Of a stretch of 43,782 nt of DNA, positions 17,535-25,709 are shown piece after piece. The translations under genes and the position numbers were made by a program. The notes below the pieces were generated by a model. It did not search any database. It was not told where the DNA came from and saw only the letters and a program-made list of their open reading frames with translations. Within the stretch, counting starts at the first letter, position 1, and each line of letters opens with the position of its first letter. This DNA comes from Methylobacterium sp. Leaf118 (GTDB taxonomy: Bacteria; Pseudomonadota; Alphaproteobacteria; Rhizobiales; Beijerinckiaceae). The DNA lies in the NCBI RefSeq assembly GCF_920984675.1, contig NZ_CAKLBV010000042.1, positions 1-43,782 of the forward strand. Reading direction: 5' to 3'.

Positions 17535-18389
17535 TCAGGCGGAGAGCCGCAGGGCGGCGAGGCAGAGGCCGGCGAGCAGGGCGACGGCGAAGAAGCCGTC
17601 GAGACGGTCCATGACGCCGCCATGGCCGGGGATCGAGCGGCCGGAATCCTTCACGCCGTAGCGGCGCTTGAGCGAGGATTCGACGAGGTCGCCCCCCTGG
17701 CTCAGGATCGAGGCGAGGCCGCTGACGAGGGCGACGACGGGGGCGGAGACGGCGGGCAGCGCGTCCCAGCCCTGGCCGCGGGCGACGAGCACCGTCGCGG
17801 TCCCGGCCAGGATCCCGGCGGCGAGCCCGCCGAGGGCGCCCGACCAGGTCTTGTTGGGGCTCACCCGCGGCATCAGCTTCGGGCCCCCGACGAGGCGGCC
17901 GGTGAAGTAGGCCAGGATGTCGGTGGACCAGACTACCGCGAACATCCAGGCCGGCCCGACGAGGCCGATCGCCGGATCGATCCGCAGGAGCGTCGGCACC
18001 AGGGCGACGACGGCGCCGCCAAGGAGGCCCAGCACCGCCTTGCGCCGGATGGGCGCGCGCCCCAGCCCCGCAAGCACGGCGCTGCCGAGGACGAGGACGA
18101 GGGCCAGGGCCCAGGCGGGGGCGCCGAGGAGCGCGCCCGCGAGCAGGGCGGCGAGGGTCGTGCCGGTGGCGACGAGGAGCGGCAGCAGCGGCTCGGATCG
18201 GGTCATGGCGAGCCATTCGGCGGAGCCGACGATGCCGGCGACGAGCCAGACCAGGGCGAAGGCCCAGCCGCCGACGACCAGCGTGCCGAGCACGGCGGCG
18301 CCGAGCACGAGCGCGGAGACGACGCGCAGGCGGAACTCGCGGTTGGCGAAGCGCGCGCGCGCGGGCGGAGCCGCCTCGGGCATGCCCAT
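17535..18389 (-). CDS. cdsA: Phosphatidate cytidylyltransferase CdsA
   Basis: This 284-aa multi-pass membrane enzyme makes CDP-diacylglycerol from phosphatidate and CTP, the branch point for all phospholipids. Seven or so hydrophobic helices are visible, and the C-terminal signature (S-S-L-K-R-R ... K-D-S-G-R-x-I-P-G-H-G-G-x-M-D-R) matches the CDS family pattern almost exactly. The middle has WSTDILAYFTGRLVGGPKL and SPNKTWSGALGG, typical substrate-binding loops. Its ATG overlaps the uppS stop by one base (TGATG), indicating translational coupling. Just 28 bp separate its stop from the dxr start. Confidence 0.95.
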   Translation of the reverse strand: MGMPEAAPPARARFANREFRLRVVSALVLGAAVLGTLVVGGWAFALVWLVAGIVGSAEWLAMTRSEPLLPLLVATGTTLAALLAGALLGAPAWALALVLVLGSAVLAGLGRAPIRRKAVLGLLGGAVVALVPTLLRIDPAIGLVGPAWMFAVVWSTDILAYFTGRLVGGPKLMPRVSPNKTWSGALGGLAAGILAGTATVLVARGQGWDALPAVSAPVVALVSGLASILSQGGDLVESSLKRRYGVKDSGRSIPGHGGVMDRLDGFFAVALLAGLCLAALRLSA

Positions 18390-19201
18390 CAGCCGGCCCG
18401 GTCCCCGGCGCCGAGGCCCCCGAAGCGGCGGTCGCGGCGGTGATACTCGGCGAGCGCGGCCCGGAAGGCGGCCTCGTCGAAATCCGGCCAGAGGCCCGGC
18501 TCGATCACGTACTCGGCATAGGCGGTCTGCCAGGTCAGAAAGTTCGACAGGCGCTGCTCGCCCGACGTGCGGATCACAAGGTCCGGATCGGGGATGCCGG
18601 CGGTGTCGAGGGCCTGCGCGACCGTGGTCAGGTCGATGTCGTCCGGCCGAAGCCGACCGTCGGCGACGGACGACGCGATGCGCCGCACCGCGCGGAGGAT
18701 TTCCTGGCGGCCGCCGTAATTGAAGGCCACCACCAGCGTCAGGCCGGTATTGGCGCGGGTGCGCTCCTCGGCCTCGGCGAGCAGCCCGGCGATGTCGCGG
18801 GAGAGGTCGTCGCGGGCGCCGATCACCCGGACGCGGACATTGCTGGCGTGGAGATCGGCGAGGTCGCCGCGCACGAACAGCTTGAGCAGCCCCATCAGCT
18901 CGGCGACCTCGGAGGGCGGCCGCCGCCAGTTCTCGGAGGAGAAGCTGTAGACCGTCAGATACTCGACCCCGAGGGCGATCGCCGCGCGCACGGTCCGGCG
19001 CACCGCCTCGACCCCGCGGCGATGCCCCTCGAAGCGCGGCAGGCCGCGGGCGCGGGCCCAGCGCCCGTTGCCGTCCATGATGATGGCGACGTGCCGCGGG
19101 GCCGGGCGCGCCGCGCCGTCGGGCCGGGGGGTTGGGCGCGCCGCGCCGTCGGGCGCGATGTCCGCCTCCCCGATCTGCCGGGCGCCCTCCGAGCGAACCA
19201 A
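18389..19201 (-). CDS. uppS: Undecaprenyl (isoprenyl) diphosphate synthase UppS
   Basis: This 270-aa cis-prenyltransferase adds isopentenyl units to farnesyl diphosphate to make the C55 carrier for peptidoglycan and surface polysaccharides. The catalytic entry motif [10 protein letters not shown] (Asp43) and the C-terminal [20 protein letters not shown] block are intact. A TTG start at 19201 is supported by GGGAGAGG just upstream; no ATG precedes the catalytic motif. The N-terminal 36 residues before the fold hold a duplicated D-G-A-A-R-P-x-P-R unit produced by a 30-bp-period DNA repeat and are probably disordered. It is coupled to cdsA by a stop/start overlap. Confidence 0.94.
   Translation of the reverse strand: MVRSEGARQIGEADIAPDGAARPTPRPDGAARPAPRHVAIIMDGNGRWARARGLPRFEGHRRGVEAVRRTVRAAIALGVEYLTVYSFSSENWRRPPSEVAELMGLLKLFVRGDLADLHASNVRVRVIGARDDLSRDIAGLLAEAEERTRANTGLTLVVAFNYGGRQEILRAVRRIASSVADGRLRPDDIDLTTVAQALDTAGIPDPDLVIRTSGEQRLSNFLTWQTAYAEYVIEPGLWPDFDEAAFRAALAEYHRRDRRFGGLGAGDRAG
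19104..19154. repeat. Duplicated 21-bp segment inside the uppS N-terminus
   Basis: The same 21 bases occur at 19104-19124 and 19134-19154 (30-bp period, in frame). They encode two D-G-A-A-R-P copies just ahead of the catalytic domain. The period is a multiple of three, so gain or loss of a copy would keep uppS open. Confidence 0.85.
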
Positions 19202-19248
19202 CCGCCTCTCCCCCGTCAGGCCGACATCGTCATGTTGTGGAAAGGGCG

Positions 19249-19351
19249 AGGCCTTTCGCGGATCCAGGGCGGAGCCCCGGGGAGGCCGGAGCCTCGCCCC
19301 GGCGCCTCACCGAAAGGCCTACTCACCGAAAGGCTTGCCCGACCGAAAGGC
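19249..19351. repeat. Repeat-rich element between frr and uppS
   Basis: ACCGAAAGGC occurs at 19309, 19325 and 19342. The 10-mer AGGCCTTTCG at 19249-19258 is the exact complement of 19311-19320. Between them sits a GC-rich core with GGATCCAGGGCGGAGCCCCGG-like sequence (quoted in part). The outer inverted repeat could fold into a stem of about 70 nt. It has the look of a dispersed extragenic repeat, which is common in related genomes by recollection, not verified. Confidence 0.6.
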
Positions 19352-19393
19352 TTGCCGTTCGGGACGTCCCTGCATTCGATCAGACAGGCGACC

Positions 19394-19957
19394 TCACACC
19401 TGCATGATCTCTTTCTCCTTGGAGGCCAGCACCGAATCCACCTCGGCGATGGCGTCGTCGGTGGCCTTCTGCACATCGCCGGCCTGACGCTTCTCGTCGT
19501 CCTGGCTGATGGCGCCGTCCTTCTCGAGCTTCTTGAGGATGTCGAGCCCGTCGCGGCGCACGTGGCGCACGGCGACGCGGGCCTCCTCGGCGTATTTGTG
19601 GGCGACCTTGACCATCTCCTTGCGGCGCTGCTCATTCATCTCGGGAATGCGCAGGCGGATGGTCTGTCCCTCCGTCATCGGGTTGAGACCGAGATCGGAT
19701 TCGCGGATCGCCTTCTCGACGGCGGTGACCATCGAGCGGTCCCAGACGGAGATCGACAGGAGGCGCGGCTCGGGCACGCTGACGGTGGCGACGCCCGCCA
19801 TCGGCATCATGGAGCCGTAGGCCTCGACATTGATCGGCTCGACCAGGCTCGGCGTCGCGCGTCCCGTGCGCAGCGAGCCCAGATCCTTGCCGAGCGAGGC
19901 GATGGCGCCCTGCATGCGACGCTTGATGTCGCCGAGGTCGAAATCCGGTGTGGCCAT
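19394..19957 (-). CDS. frr: Ribosome recycling factor
   Basis: This 187-aa cytoplasmic factor splits post-termination ribosomes together with EF-G. Length is standard. The sequence carries the RRF fingerprint: the N-terminal helix [39 protein letters not shown] with the conserved R-T-G-R-A, the domain II strand PLAxV-equivalent around [39 protein letters not shown] (landmark T-E-x-R-R), and the C-terminal helix of domain I. It follows pyrH by about 120 bp, the near-universal bacterial order. A repeat-rich spacer of about 190 bp separates it from uppS. Confidence 0.96.
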   Translation of the reverse strand: MATPDFDLGDIKRRMQGAIASLGKDLGSLRTGRATPSLVEPINVEAYGSMMPMAGVATVSVPEPRLLSISVWDRSMVTAVEKAIRESDLGLNPMTEGQTIRLRIPEMNEQRRKEMVKVAHKYAEEARVAVRHVRRDGLDILKKLEKDGAISQDDEKRQAGDVQKATDDAIAEVDSVLASKEKEIMQV

Positions 19958-20080
19958 GGTGCGAAAAGTCCCGACGCGTCCGGGTGGCAGATCGGCGCGC
20001 GGGCAGGAGCCCCCGCGCGCAGGTGGGGCTACATGAACGAAAATCCGTGGAGCCGCAAACGGAAGACGCGGCGGGCCCGC

Positions 20081-20803
20081 CTACGGCACCACGCGGGTCG
20101 AGACCGAGGCGCCGGTGAGGATCGCGGTGACCGAACTCGGGGCGTGGACCGAGCCGACCACGATGGTCAGGCGGCTCTCGCGGGCCAGCGCGAAGGCGGC
20201 GGTGTCCATCACCTTGAGGTCGCGGGCGATGGCCTCGTCGTGGGTGATGCAGTCGTAGCGGACCGCCTCCGGGTCGCGCTTGGGATCGGCGGAGTAGACG
20301 CCGTCGACCTGCGTCGCCTTGAGCACGGCGTCGCAGCGCAATTCCGCCGCGCGCAGCACGGCCGCGGTGTCGGTGGTGAAATAGGGGTTGCCGGTGCCGC
20401 CGGCGAGCACGACGACCTGCCCCTTGTCGAGATGGTGCAGGGCCGGCTGGCGGGCATAGGTCTCGCAGATCGTCGGCATCGACACCGCCGACATGGTCCG
20501 CGCCTGGACGCCCGCGGCGTTGAGCGCCGTCTCGAGGGCGAGCGAGTTCATCACGGTCGCCATCATGCCGAGGGAATCGCCGGTCGCCCGGTCGATCCAG
20601 CCGGCCTGGGAGATGCGCCCCCCGCGGATCAGGTTGCCCCCCCCGACCACCACCGCGATCTGGATGCCCTGCCCGATGGCGCTGCGGATATCCTCGGCGA
20701 GCCCGGCCAGCAGCGGCGGGTGCAGCCAATACCCGTCGGGGGCGGCGAGCGCCTCGCCCGAGAGTTTGACCAGGACACGGCGATAGGGCGTCGTCTCCGG
20801 CAT
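20081..20803 (-). CDS. pyrH: UMP kinase
   Basis: This 240-aa hexameric enzyme phosphorylates UMP to UDP for nucleotide synthesis and is normally activated by GTP and inhibited by UTP. Amino-acid-kinase motifs are plain: RRVLVKLSGEAL at residues 8-19, VVVGGGNLIRGG for phosphate binding, RATGDSLGMMATVMN (landmark D-x-x-G-M), VVLAGGTGNPYFTTDTAA, and KATQVDGVYSADP. Position between tsf and frr is standard. The 17-residue gap to the kinase core and the total length match the family. A strong hairpin lies upstream, between it and tsf. Confidence 0.96.
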   Translation of the reverse strand: MPETTPYRRVLVKLSGEALAAPDGYWLHPPLLAGLAEDIRSAIGQGIQIAVVVGGGNLIRGGRISQAGWIDRATGDSLGMMATVMNSLALETALNAAGVQARTMSAVSMPTICETYARQPALHHLDKGQVVVLAGGTGNPYFTTDTAAVLRAAELRCDAVLKATQVDGVYSADPKRDPEAVRYDCITHDEAIARDLKVMDTAAFALARESRLTIVVGSVHAPSSVTAILTGASVSTRVVP

Positions 20804-20868
20804 CGGATCCTCGTCGGCTCGGGGCAGGCAGCGCCGCGGCTTCTAGCAACACGGGGCCCCGAACGTCG

Positions 20869-20898
20869 AGGGGCGGCGGCATCGCTGCCGCCGCCCCT
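20869..20898 (-). terminator. Hairpin between tsf and pyrH
   Basis: A perfect 13-bp stem (AGGGGCGGCGGCA and its complement) closes a 4-nt loop 74 bases beyond the tsf stop. There is no T tract, so it may attenuate rather than end the rpsB-tsf transcript, or protect its 3' end. Confidence 0.6.
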
Positions 20899-20971
20899 GA
20901 AACAGATCCACCCTGCGAACCGGCCGGCGATCCGCCCTCGTCGCCGGTCGCCCCGCGATGGCGGGTTCGGA

Positions 20972-21892
20972 TCAGCGCGACATGCTCGCGACTTCGGCGG
21001 CGAAGTCCGGCGCCTCTTCCTTCTCGATGCCCTCGCCCAGGGCGTAGCGCACGAAGGCCGTGAGCTTGACCTCGGCGCCGGCCTTGCCGGCGGCTTCCTT
21101 GAGGACCTGGGAGATGGTCTTGGAGCCGTCATGGACGAACGGCTGCTCCAGGAGGGTGACCTCCTTGTAGTAGCTCTTCAGGCCGCTCTCGACGATCTTG
21201 GCCATCACGTGGTCCGGCTTGCCGGCGTTCTTCTCGCGCAGGATGTTGCTCTCGCGCTCGACCACGGCCGTGTCGATGCCCGAGGCGTCGAGCGCCACCG
21301 GGTTGGTGGCGGCGACGTGCATGGCGATCTGGCGGCCGAGTGTCGAGAGAACCTCGACGTCGCCCTCGGACTCGAGCGCGACGAGCACGCCGATCTTGCC
21401 GAGGCCGTCGCTGATCTGGCCGTGGACGTAGCTCGCGATCACGCCCTTGCCGACTTCCAGCTTGGCGACGCGGCGCAGGGTCATGTTCTCGCCGATGGTG
21501 GCGATGAGGTTCGAGAGCTTCTCCTGGACCGTCTCGGTCGCGCCCGGGAAGGGGGTGGCCTGGAGACCCTCGAGGGTGCCGTCGGTGTCGAGCGCGAGCT
21601 TGGCGGCCTCGCGGGCGAAGGCCTGGAAGCTGTCGTTGCGGGCGACGAAGTCGGTCTCGGAATTCACCTCGACGATCGCGGCGTGACGGCCGGCGGACTC
21701 GACGGCGACGAGGCCTTCCGCGGCGACGCGGCCGGCCTTCTTGGCGGCCTTGGCGAGACCCTTCTTGCGCAGCCAGTCGACCGCGGCCTCGAGGTCGCCG
21801 TTCGTCTCGTTGAGCGCGCCCTTGCAATCCATCATGCCGGCGCCGGTCTTTTCGCGAAGCTCCTTCACGAGAGCGGCAGTGATGTTGGCCAT
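20972..21892 (-). CDS. tsf: Elongation factor Ts
   Basis: This 306-aa nucleotide exchange factor regenerates EF-Tu-GTP. The N-terminal UBA-like module reads [19 protein letters not shown], with the conserved T-G-A-G-M. The EF-Tu contact segment includes the near-invariant [10 protein letters not shown], and [18 protein letters not shown] and the C-terminal core (F-V-H-D-G-S-K-T-I) follow. An AGGA element precedes the ATG at 21892. It lies 118 bp after rpsB, with a stem-loop in the gap, the conserved S2/EF-Ts pair. Confidence 0.97.
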   Translation of the reverse strand: MANITAALVKELREKTGAGMMDCKGALNETNGDLEAAVDWLRKKGLAKAAKKAGRVAAEGLVAVESAGRHAAIVEVNSETDFVARNDSFQAFAREAAKLALDTDGTLEGLQATPFPGATETVQEKLSNLIATIGENMTLRRVAKLEVGKGVIASYVHGQISDGLGKIGVLVALESEGDVEVLSTLGRQIAMHVAATNPVALDASGIDTAVVERESNILREKNAGKPDHVMAKIVESGLKSYYKEVTLLEQPFVHDGSKTISQVLKEAAGKAGAEVKLTAFVRYALGEGIEKEEAPDFAAEVASMSR

Positions 21893-21922
21893 GGCGATCC
21901 TCTTGAGGTCTTGAAGTGAGTG

Positions 21923-21951
21923 AGCCCGGCGCTCGTTGAAAGCACCGGGCT
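21923..21951 (-). other. Stem-loop in the rpsB-tsf gap
   Basis: AGCCCGGTGC pairs with GCGCCGGGCT (one G-U pair, 9-nt loop) about 30 bases before the tsf start. In other bacteria the rpsB-tsf gap carries a partial terminator, so an attenuator is plausible. There is no T tract here. Confidence 0.5.
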
Positions 21952-22010
21952 TTGCAGGGATGTGACAGGGACGCCGCCGGGGCGGGCCCGGCGGCGGAAC
22001 GACGACGCGA

Positions 22011-23078
22011 TCAGGCGGCGGCGGCCTCGACGAAGGCGCGGGACTGCTCGATCCAGCCGTCGCGGCCGATGCGGCCGTTGAGCTTCAGGTCGGTGTCGAG
22101 CTTGGCCACGTCGTCGGGCTGCATCGCGGCGATCTGCCAGTAGTGCCACACGCCGGCATCGTTGAGCTTCTGCACCAGCTGCGGGCCGACACCGGTGAGC
22201 TTCGTCAGGTCGTCGGGCGCGCCGCGGGGCGCGGCGAGCTGCTCGAAATGCTCGGTCGACTCGGCGAGCGCCGCGACATCGGCCGGGGCGATCGCGTCGG
22301 AGGCCACCGAGGCCACGACGTCGTCGTTGGCGGGCGGCAGCTCCTCGGCGGTCGGCTCCTCGGAGGCGCCGACATCGATGCCGAGTGCGCCCTGGCCGCG
22401 GCCGATGCCCTCGATCGCCGCGCGGGCGATCAGGTCGCAATAGAGCGCGATGGCGCGGCCGGCGTCGTCATTGGCCGGGACGATGTAGGAGATGCCGTCC
22501 GGGTTGCAGTTCGTGTCGACGATGGCGGCGACCGGGATGCCGAGGCGCTGGGCCTCCTTGATCGCGAGCTGCTCCTTGTTGGTGTCGATCACGAACAGCA
22601 GGTCGGGCACGCCGCCCATGTCCTTGATGCCGCCGAGCGCCTTCTCGAGCTTGTCCTTCTCGCGGGTCAGCATGAGGCGCTCCTTCTTGGTGAGGCCGAC
22701 GGCCCCGCCCTCGAGCGTCTCGTCGACCTTGCGCAGGCGCTGGATCGAGCCGGAAATGGTCTTCCAGTTGGTCAGCATGCCGCCGAGCCAGCGGGAGTTG
22801 ACATAGTACTGGGCCGAGCGCTTGGCGGCTTCCGCGATGGAATCGGCCGCCTGGCGCTTGGTGCCGACGAACAGCACGCGGCCACCGCGGGCGACGGTGT
22901 CGCTCACCGCCTGCAGCGCGGCGTGGAGCGCCGGCACGGTCTGGGCGAGGTCGATGATGTGGATGTTGTTGCGGGTGCCGAAGATGTAGGGCTGCATCTT
23001 CGGGTTCCAGCGGTGCGACTGGTGCCCGAAATGGGCGCCGGCCTCGAGGAGCTGGCGCATGGAAAAGTCGACGGCCAT
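22011..23078 (-). CDS. rpsB: Small ribosomal subunit protein uS2 with C-terminal extension
   Basis: This 355-aa S2 protein helps dock S1 and completes the 30S subunit. The core (about residues 1-235) has the usual [22 protein letters not shown] (landmark G-A-H-F-G-H-Q), [11 protein letters not shown] and [15 protein letters not shown]. The ATG at 23078, with GGAGAG upstream, starts [10 protein letters not shown]. After an acidic alanine-rich linker, residues about 285-355 form an extra module, [20 protein letters not shown], followed by W-H-Y-W-Q-I-A-A. This is a helix-hairpin-helix-like unit also seen as a tail on other alphaproteobacterial proteins such as L21. E. coli S2 has 241 residues, so the tail adds roughly 110. 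Confidence 0.96.
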   Translation of the reverse strand: MAVDFSMRQLLEAGAHFGHQSHRWNPKMQPYIFGTRNNIHIIDLAQTVPALHAALQAVSDTVARGGRVLFVGTKRQAADSIAEAAKRSAQYYVNSRWLGGMLTNWKTISGSIQRLRKVDETLEGGAVGLTKKERLMLTREKDKLEKALGGIKDMGGVPDLLFVIDTNKEQLAIKEAQRLGIPVAAIVDTNCNPDGISYIVPANDDAGRAIALYCDLIARAAIEGIGRGQGALGIDVGASEEPTAEELPPANDDVVASVASDAIAPADVAALAESTEHFEQLAAPRGAPDDLTKLTGVGPQLVQKLNDAGVWHYWQIAAMQPDDVAKLDTDLKLNGRIGRDGWIEQSRAFVEAAAA

Positions 23079-23119
23079 GATCTTTGGTACTCTCCGGTTA
23101 TACCGCCGCGGAGGGTGCA

Positions 23120-23166
23120 GCCGGCTGTTCGCCGGCCACCGGGGACGCCTCATTCAGGCATGAGGC
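23120..23166 (-). promoter_or_regulatory. Paired hairpins in the rpsB leader
   Basis: Two inverted repeats lie 40-90 bases before the rpsB start: GCCGGC-N5-GCCGGC at 23120-23136 and GCCTCAT-N6-ATGAGGC at 23147-23166. S2 represses its own operon through leader RNA in other bacteria, so an S2-binding leader is a reasonable but unproven reading. Confidence 0.4.
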
Positions 23167-23527
23167 CACTCCGCGTGTGGAATGGGCGGGGGCGTTAGCA
23201 GAGGTGGGCGGCAAGCGCAAGGCGGGAAACGTTTTCGTCTGCGCCTCCGGGACGCCGCGTGACGATCGGATGAACCGAGCGATGCGCCGTCACAGCTGTG
23301 TGCCCGAGGCCCATCTCAGTCCTGCGATCAGCCCTTCACTGTCTGACCTTCTAACCTGTTATCATACTAACCATTTTACAGACAGGTAAAGCCCATTATA
23401 TTTGATATCAGGCCCGCAGCCAAATGCCATTGCCATTCCGCGCCGCCCTTTGTATACCGAAAGTTGCAGACGATTGAATTTTGGCATCATTCCGATTGAA
23501 AAACATAAGTACGAGGGCCAGCAAGGC
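23167..23527. other. Low-GC spacer between rpsB and the orphan gene
   Basis: No gene is supported. Base composition drops sharply after about 23310, to near 40% GC between 23336 and 23420. It contains the inverted repeat CTGTCTG (23339-23345) / CAGACAG (23379-23385), with a nested ACCTGT / ACAGGT (23354-23359, 23382-23387). These could be an operator or leader hairpin for the orphan gene. The composition break marks the probable left edge of acquired DNA. I see no tRNA or direct-repeat attachment site. Confidence 0.5.
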
Positions 23528-25609
23528 ATGAAACTTAGAGTCGAGCACTATACGGACCCAGAGGGCGTCGCGATTGAATACGGCGTGAGCAAGAAGCCGA
23601 TTTTTGTCATTCCGTTTCCAAAAGATCGGTTTCATCGTGCTGAAATTGTCGACGCCGGCACGGTTCTTTTCGTCGGCAGCAGGCGTGCACAAGACCGGCG
23701 AAATGAGCTCCTTCTGAGCGTCTACGATCTACGTGCCAATCGCTTCTCAAGGCACGCAGAGGTGCCAGACATCAAGCGACTGCACCATCGGCTCTCGCGC
23801 GACAGAAATCGGCTGTTCGTCGTGGGCAACGGCCTTTCGATCATCGATCTCCACAGCCTTACTCGCCTCAAGCACTACGAATGCTACAAGGTCGACTCCG
23901 ACAACGGCCGAGCGGCCTCCTACGCCAATTGGACAGGCGGCTACATGGACGCATCGCAGCAAGGATGGAAACACATCGTTGTCAGACACGACTATTATTT
24001 CGGGGAGGTCCGAGACGGCGAGATCCTGCTTGTGCAAGGAATGGAACCTCGCCATCCATCTGCTGAGCCTCCTGAGGTCCAGCAGGCGCTGACCATCGAT
24101 ACCGACTCCGACCAGGTCCATGCGCGCATCCTACGTGACGCCAACGGCAACGGCCCTCTGAGCGGGATCGACCCTCGAGCGGAGCTTGCCTTCATCGACA
24201 GCCGGCAAACCGGAGTGTTTCGAGCGTTCGTACCCCTGCCTCCGAACGCAGGCCCCGAAGGAGTCCTGCAGGCTCGAGCCGGTACAACGGAGGCCGCCAA
24301 GTCCGGCGAACCCCGCTATGGGCTTTCCGTACACCTTTGGCCGCTTGCCGATGCCGACGCGTCACCCATGACGGTCGTGGTGCGGTCCGAACCTGCTTCG
24401 CATTGGAAGCGTGGGCTCGAAATAGGGCACTTCTACGATACGGACGCGACAGTGGCGCGCGACAGAGCCCTGCATATGCTCGACGCTTTGCCGTCGGCTC
24501 CGAACTTGCAGGATGAAGCAAGTTGGTCGCTCGCCGCACACGCCTTCATCCACGAGATCATCGAAAGTCCGAGCGATGGAACGATCTGGATATCGTTCGC
24601 GGACGATTGCCTGAGAAGCCTGGATCGTAATGGCCGGCTCGGCCCGTTGATCCGGCTCGCAGGAGAGCCGAGCCGAATGTATGGTCCAGGTTTTACGCAT
24701 GAGGGCGATGGGACCATATCGGTACATCGCTTCATTGAAAGCGGTTCTCTGCCTGGACTTGCGCGCTACCGCTTCGATCCCAGACAGTTCGACGGCGTCG
24801 CAGGCCCGATCTCGATCGAGCCCTTGGCACCGGAGACACCCGTGCACCGCTATGAGAAGGCCTTTGCGGCGTTCGTGCGCCGGCAAACACGCAAGCGCTT
24901 CACGGTACCTGACTGGACGCGGGAAAGCTGCGCTGCCGCGCTGCAAAAGCAAACGAAACTGCTGCGTAACGGCTTCGGCGACATGGTCCCGGCGAGCACC
25001 GAAAGGCTCAACTTCACCTACCGGGTCGGTAGGTCGACCATGGACGAAGCGTCATTCTTCGCCGGCCTCGTCGAACGAAACGTGCCCGTGGTGCATGAAC
25101 TTCGCGCCCTTTTGAACACCTACCTCGAAGTGCTGGGCGATGGCGGCGAGGGCGTGCAGCCCTGGGAAGACCCGGATAACGGTATCGGTGCCCTCGGCTC
25201 CGCACTGCATGCCTTGGCGATCCTCGATCCCGACGCACTCGATGTCGTCCGCGTATATCTGGAGAAGCGTGACGGCGAACACGAAGGCTATTGCTGGGAC
25301 GCGGTGCTGCCGGCTTATTTCAACCGGCACGGCTGGCAGAATGCCGAGACGGTAAGGTTTGGGATCTATGCGGTGCTCAACCGCTTCTGGGGCGGCGCAC
25401 ATCCATACGACCTCGAAGGGCTGCGCGAAGCCATGGAAAAGCTCACCACGCCGCCAGACGTTGCCGTAACAGTGCGCCGCGAGGCCGACGCTTTTGGCCG
25501 CAAGCCGGAGTGGGACTACGACGCAGCAACCTACCGCGCAGCGTTCTGTGCCCTTCTGGACCCAGCCGTCAACTTTGAAGCGGCCGTACTGGACGGCTTG
25601 AAAGAATAG
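23528..25609 (+). CDS. Large unrecognised protein, lower GC than surroundings
   Basis: I do not recognise this 693-aa protein. The ATG at 23528 (preceded by GAGGGCC and AAGG) begins MKLRVEHYTDPEG; the frame opens 42 codons earlier only at a TTG in AT-rich DNA. There is no signal peptide or membrane helix, so it is probably cytoplasmic. Residues 1 to about 430 are beta-rich, with propeller-like strands such as RNRLFVVGNGLSIIDLHS and GTIWISFADDCLRSLDRNG. From about 440 it is helical and HEAT-like, including IGALGSALHALAILDPDAL and WDAVLPAYFN. Codon use is much less G/C-biased at third positions than in neighbours, implying horizontal acquisition. It stands alone, convergent with the CoA-transferase gene. 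A defence, toxin/immunity or sensor role is only speculation. Confidence 0.75.
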   Translation: MKLRVEHYTDPEGVAIEYGVSKKPIFVIPFPKDRFHRAEIVDAGTVLFVGSRRAQDRRNELLLSVYDLRANRFSRHAEVPDIKRLHHRLSRDRNRLFVVGNGLSIIDLHSLTRLKHYECYKVDSDNGRAASYANWTGGYMDASQQGWKHIVVRHDYYFGEVRDGEILLVQGMEPRHPSAEPPEVQQALTIDTDSDQVHARILRDANGNGPLSGIDPRAELAFIDSRQTGVFRAFVPLPPNAGPEGVLQARAGTTEAAKSGEPRYGLSVHLWPLADADASPMTVVVRSEPASHWKRGLEIGHFYDTDATVARDRALHMLDALPSAPNLQDEASWSLAAHAFIHEIIESPSDGTIWISFADDCLRSLDRNGRLGPLIRLAGEPSRMYGPGFTHEGDGTISVHRFIESGSLPGLARYRFDPRQFDGVAGPISIEPLAPETPVHRYEKAFAAFVRRQTRKRFTVPDWTRESCAAALQKQTKLLRNGFGDMVPASTERLNFTYRVGRSTMDEASFFAGLVERNVPVVHELRALLNTYLEVLGDGGEGVQPWEDPDNGIGALGSALHALAILDPDALDVVRVYLEKRDGEHEGYCWDAVLPAYFNRHGWQNAETVRFGIYAVLNRFWGGAHPYDLEGLREAMEKLTTPPDVAVTVRREADAFGRKPEWDYDAATYRAAFCALLDPAVNFEAAVLDGLKE

Positions 25610-25647
25610 TTCGCGCGTCAGCTTGAAAATATGAACAAATTATCGAT

Positions 25648-25677
25648 CCGCCGCTCGCCAAAACATGGGAGCGGCGG
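25648..25677. terminator. Hairpin between the convergent orphan and CoA-transferase genes
   Basis: A 9-bp stem (CCGCCGCTC / GAGCGGCGG) with a 12-nt A-rich loop lies 39 bases past the orphan gene stop and 33 before the end of the opposing gene. There is no T tract on either side. It may serve both transcripts. Confidence 0.45.
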
Positions 25678-25709
25678 CCAGTTCAGTCATGATATGGAGC
25701 AGCGTCAGC

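Noticed and set aside
14903..17614. Open plus-strand frame of about 900 codons opposite rseP and dxr
   Set aside because: Shadow of the real minus-strand genes; composition is low-complexity A/D/E/G/R.
18440..21919. Open plus-strand frame of 1159 codons spanning uppS, frr, pyrH and tsf
   Set aside because: It crosses four certain genes and their intergenic hairpins in antisense and has no recognisable domain.
23167..23527. Phage or integrative-element attachment site at the edge of the low-GC island
   Set aside because: No tRNA, integrase or flanking direct repeat could be found.
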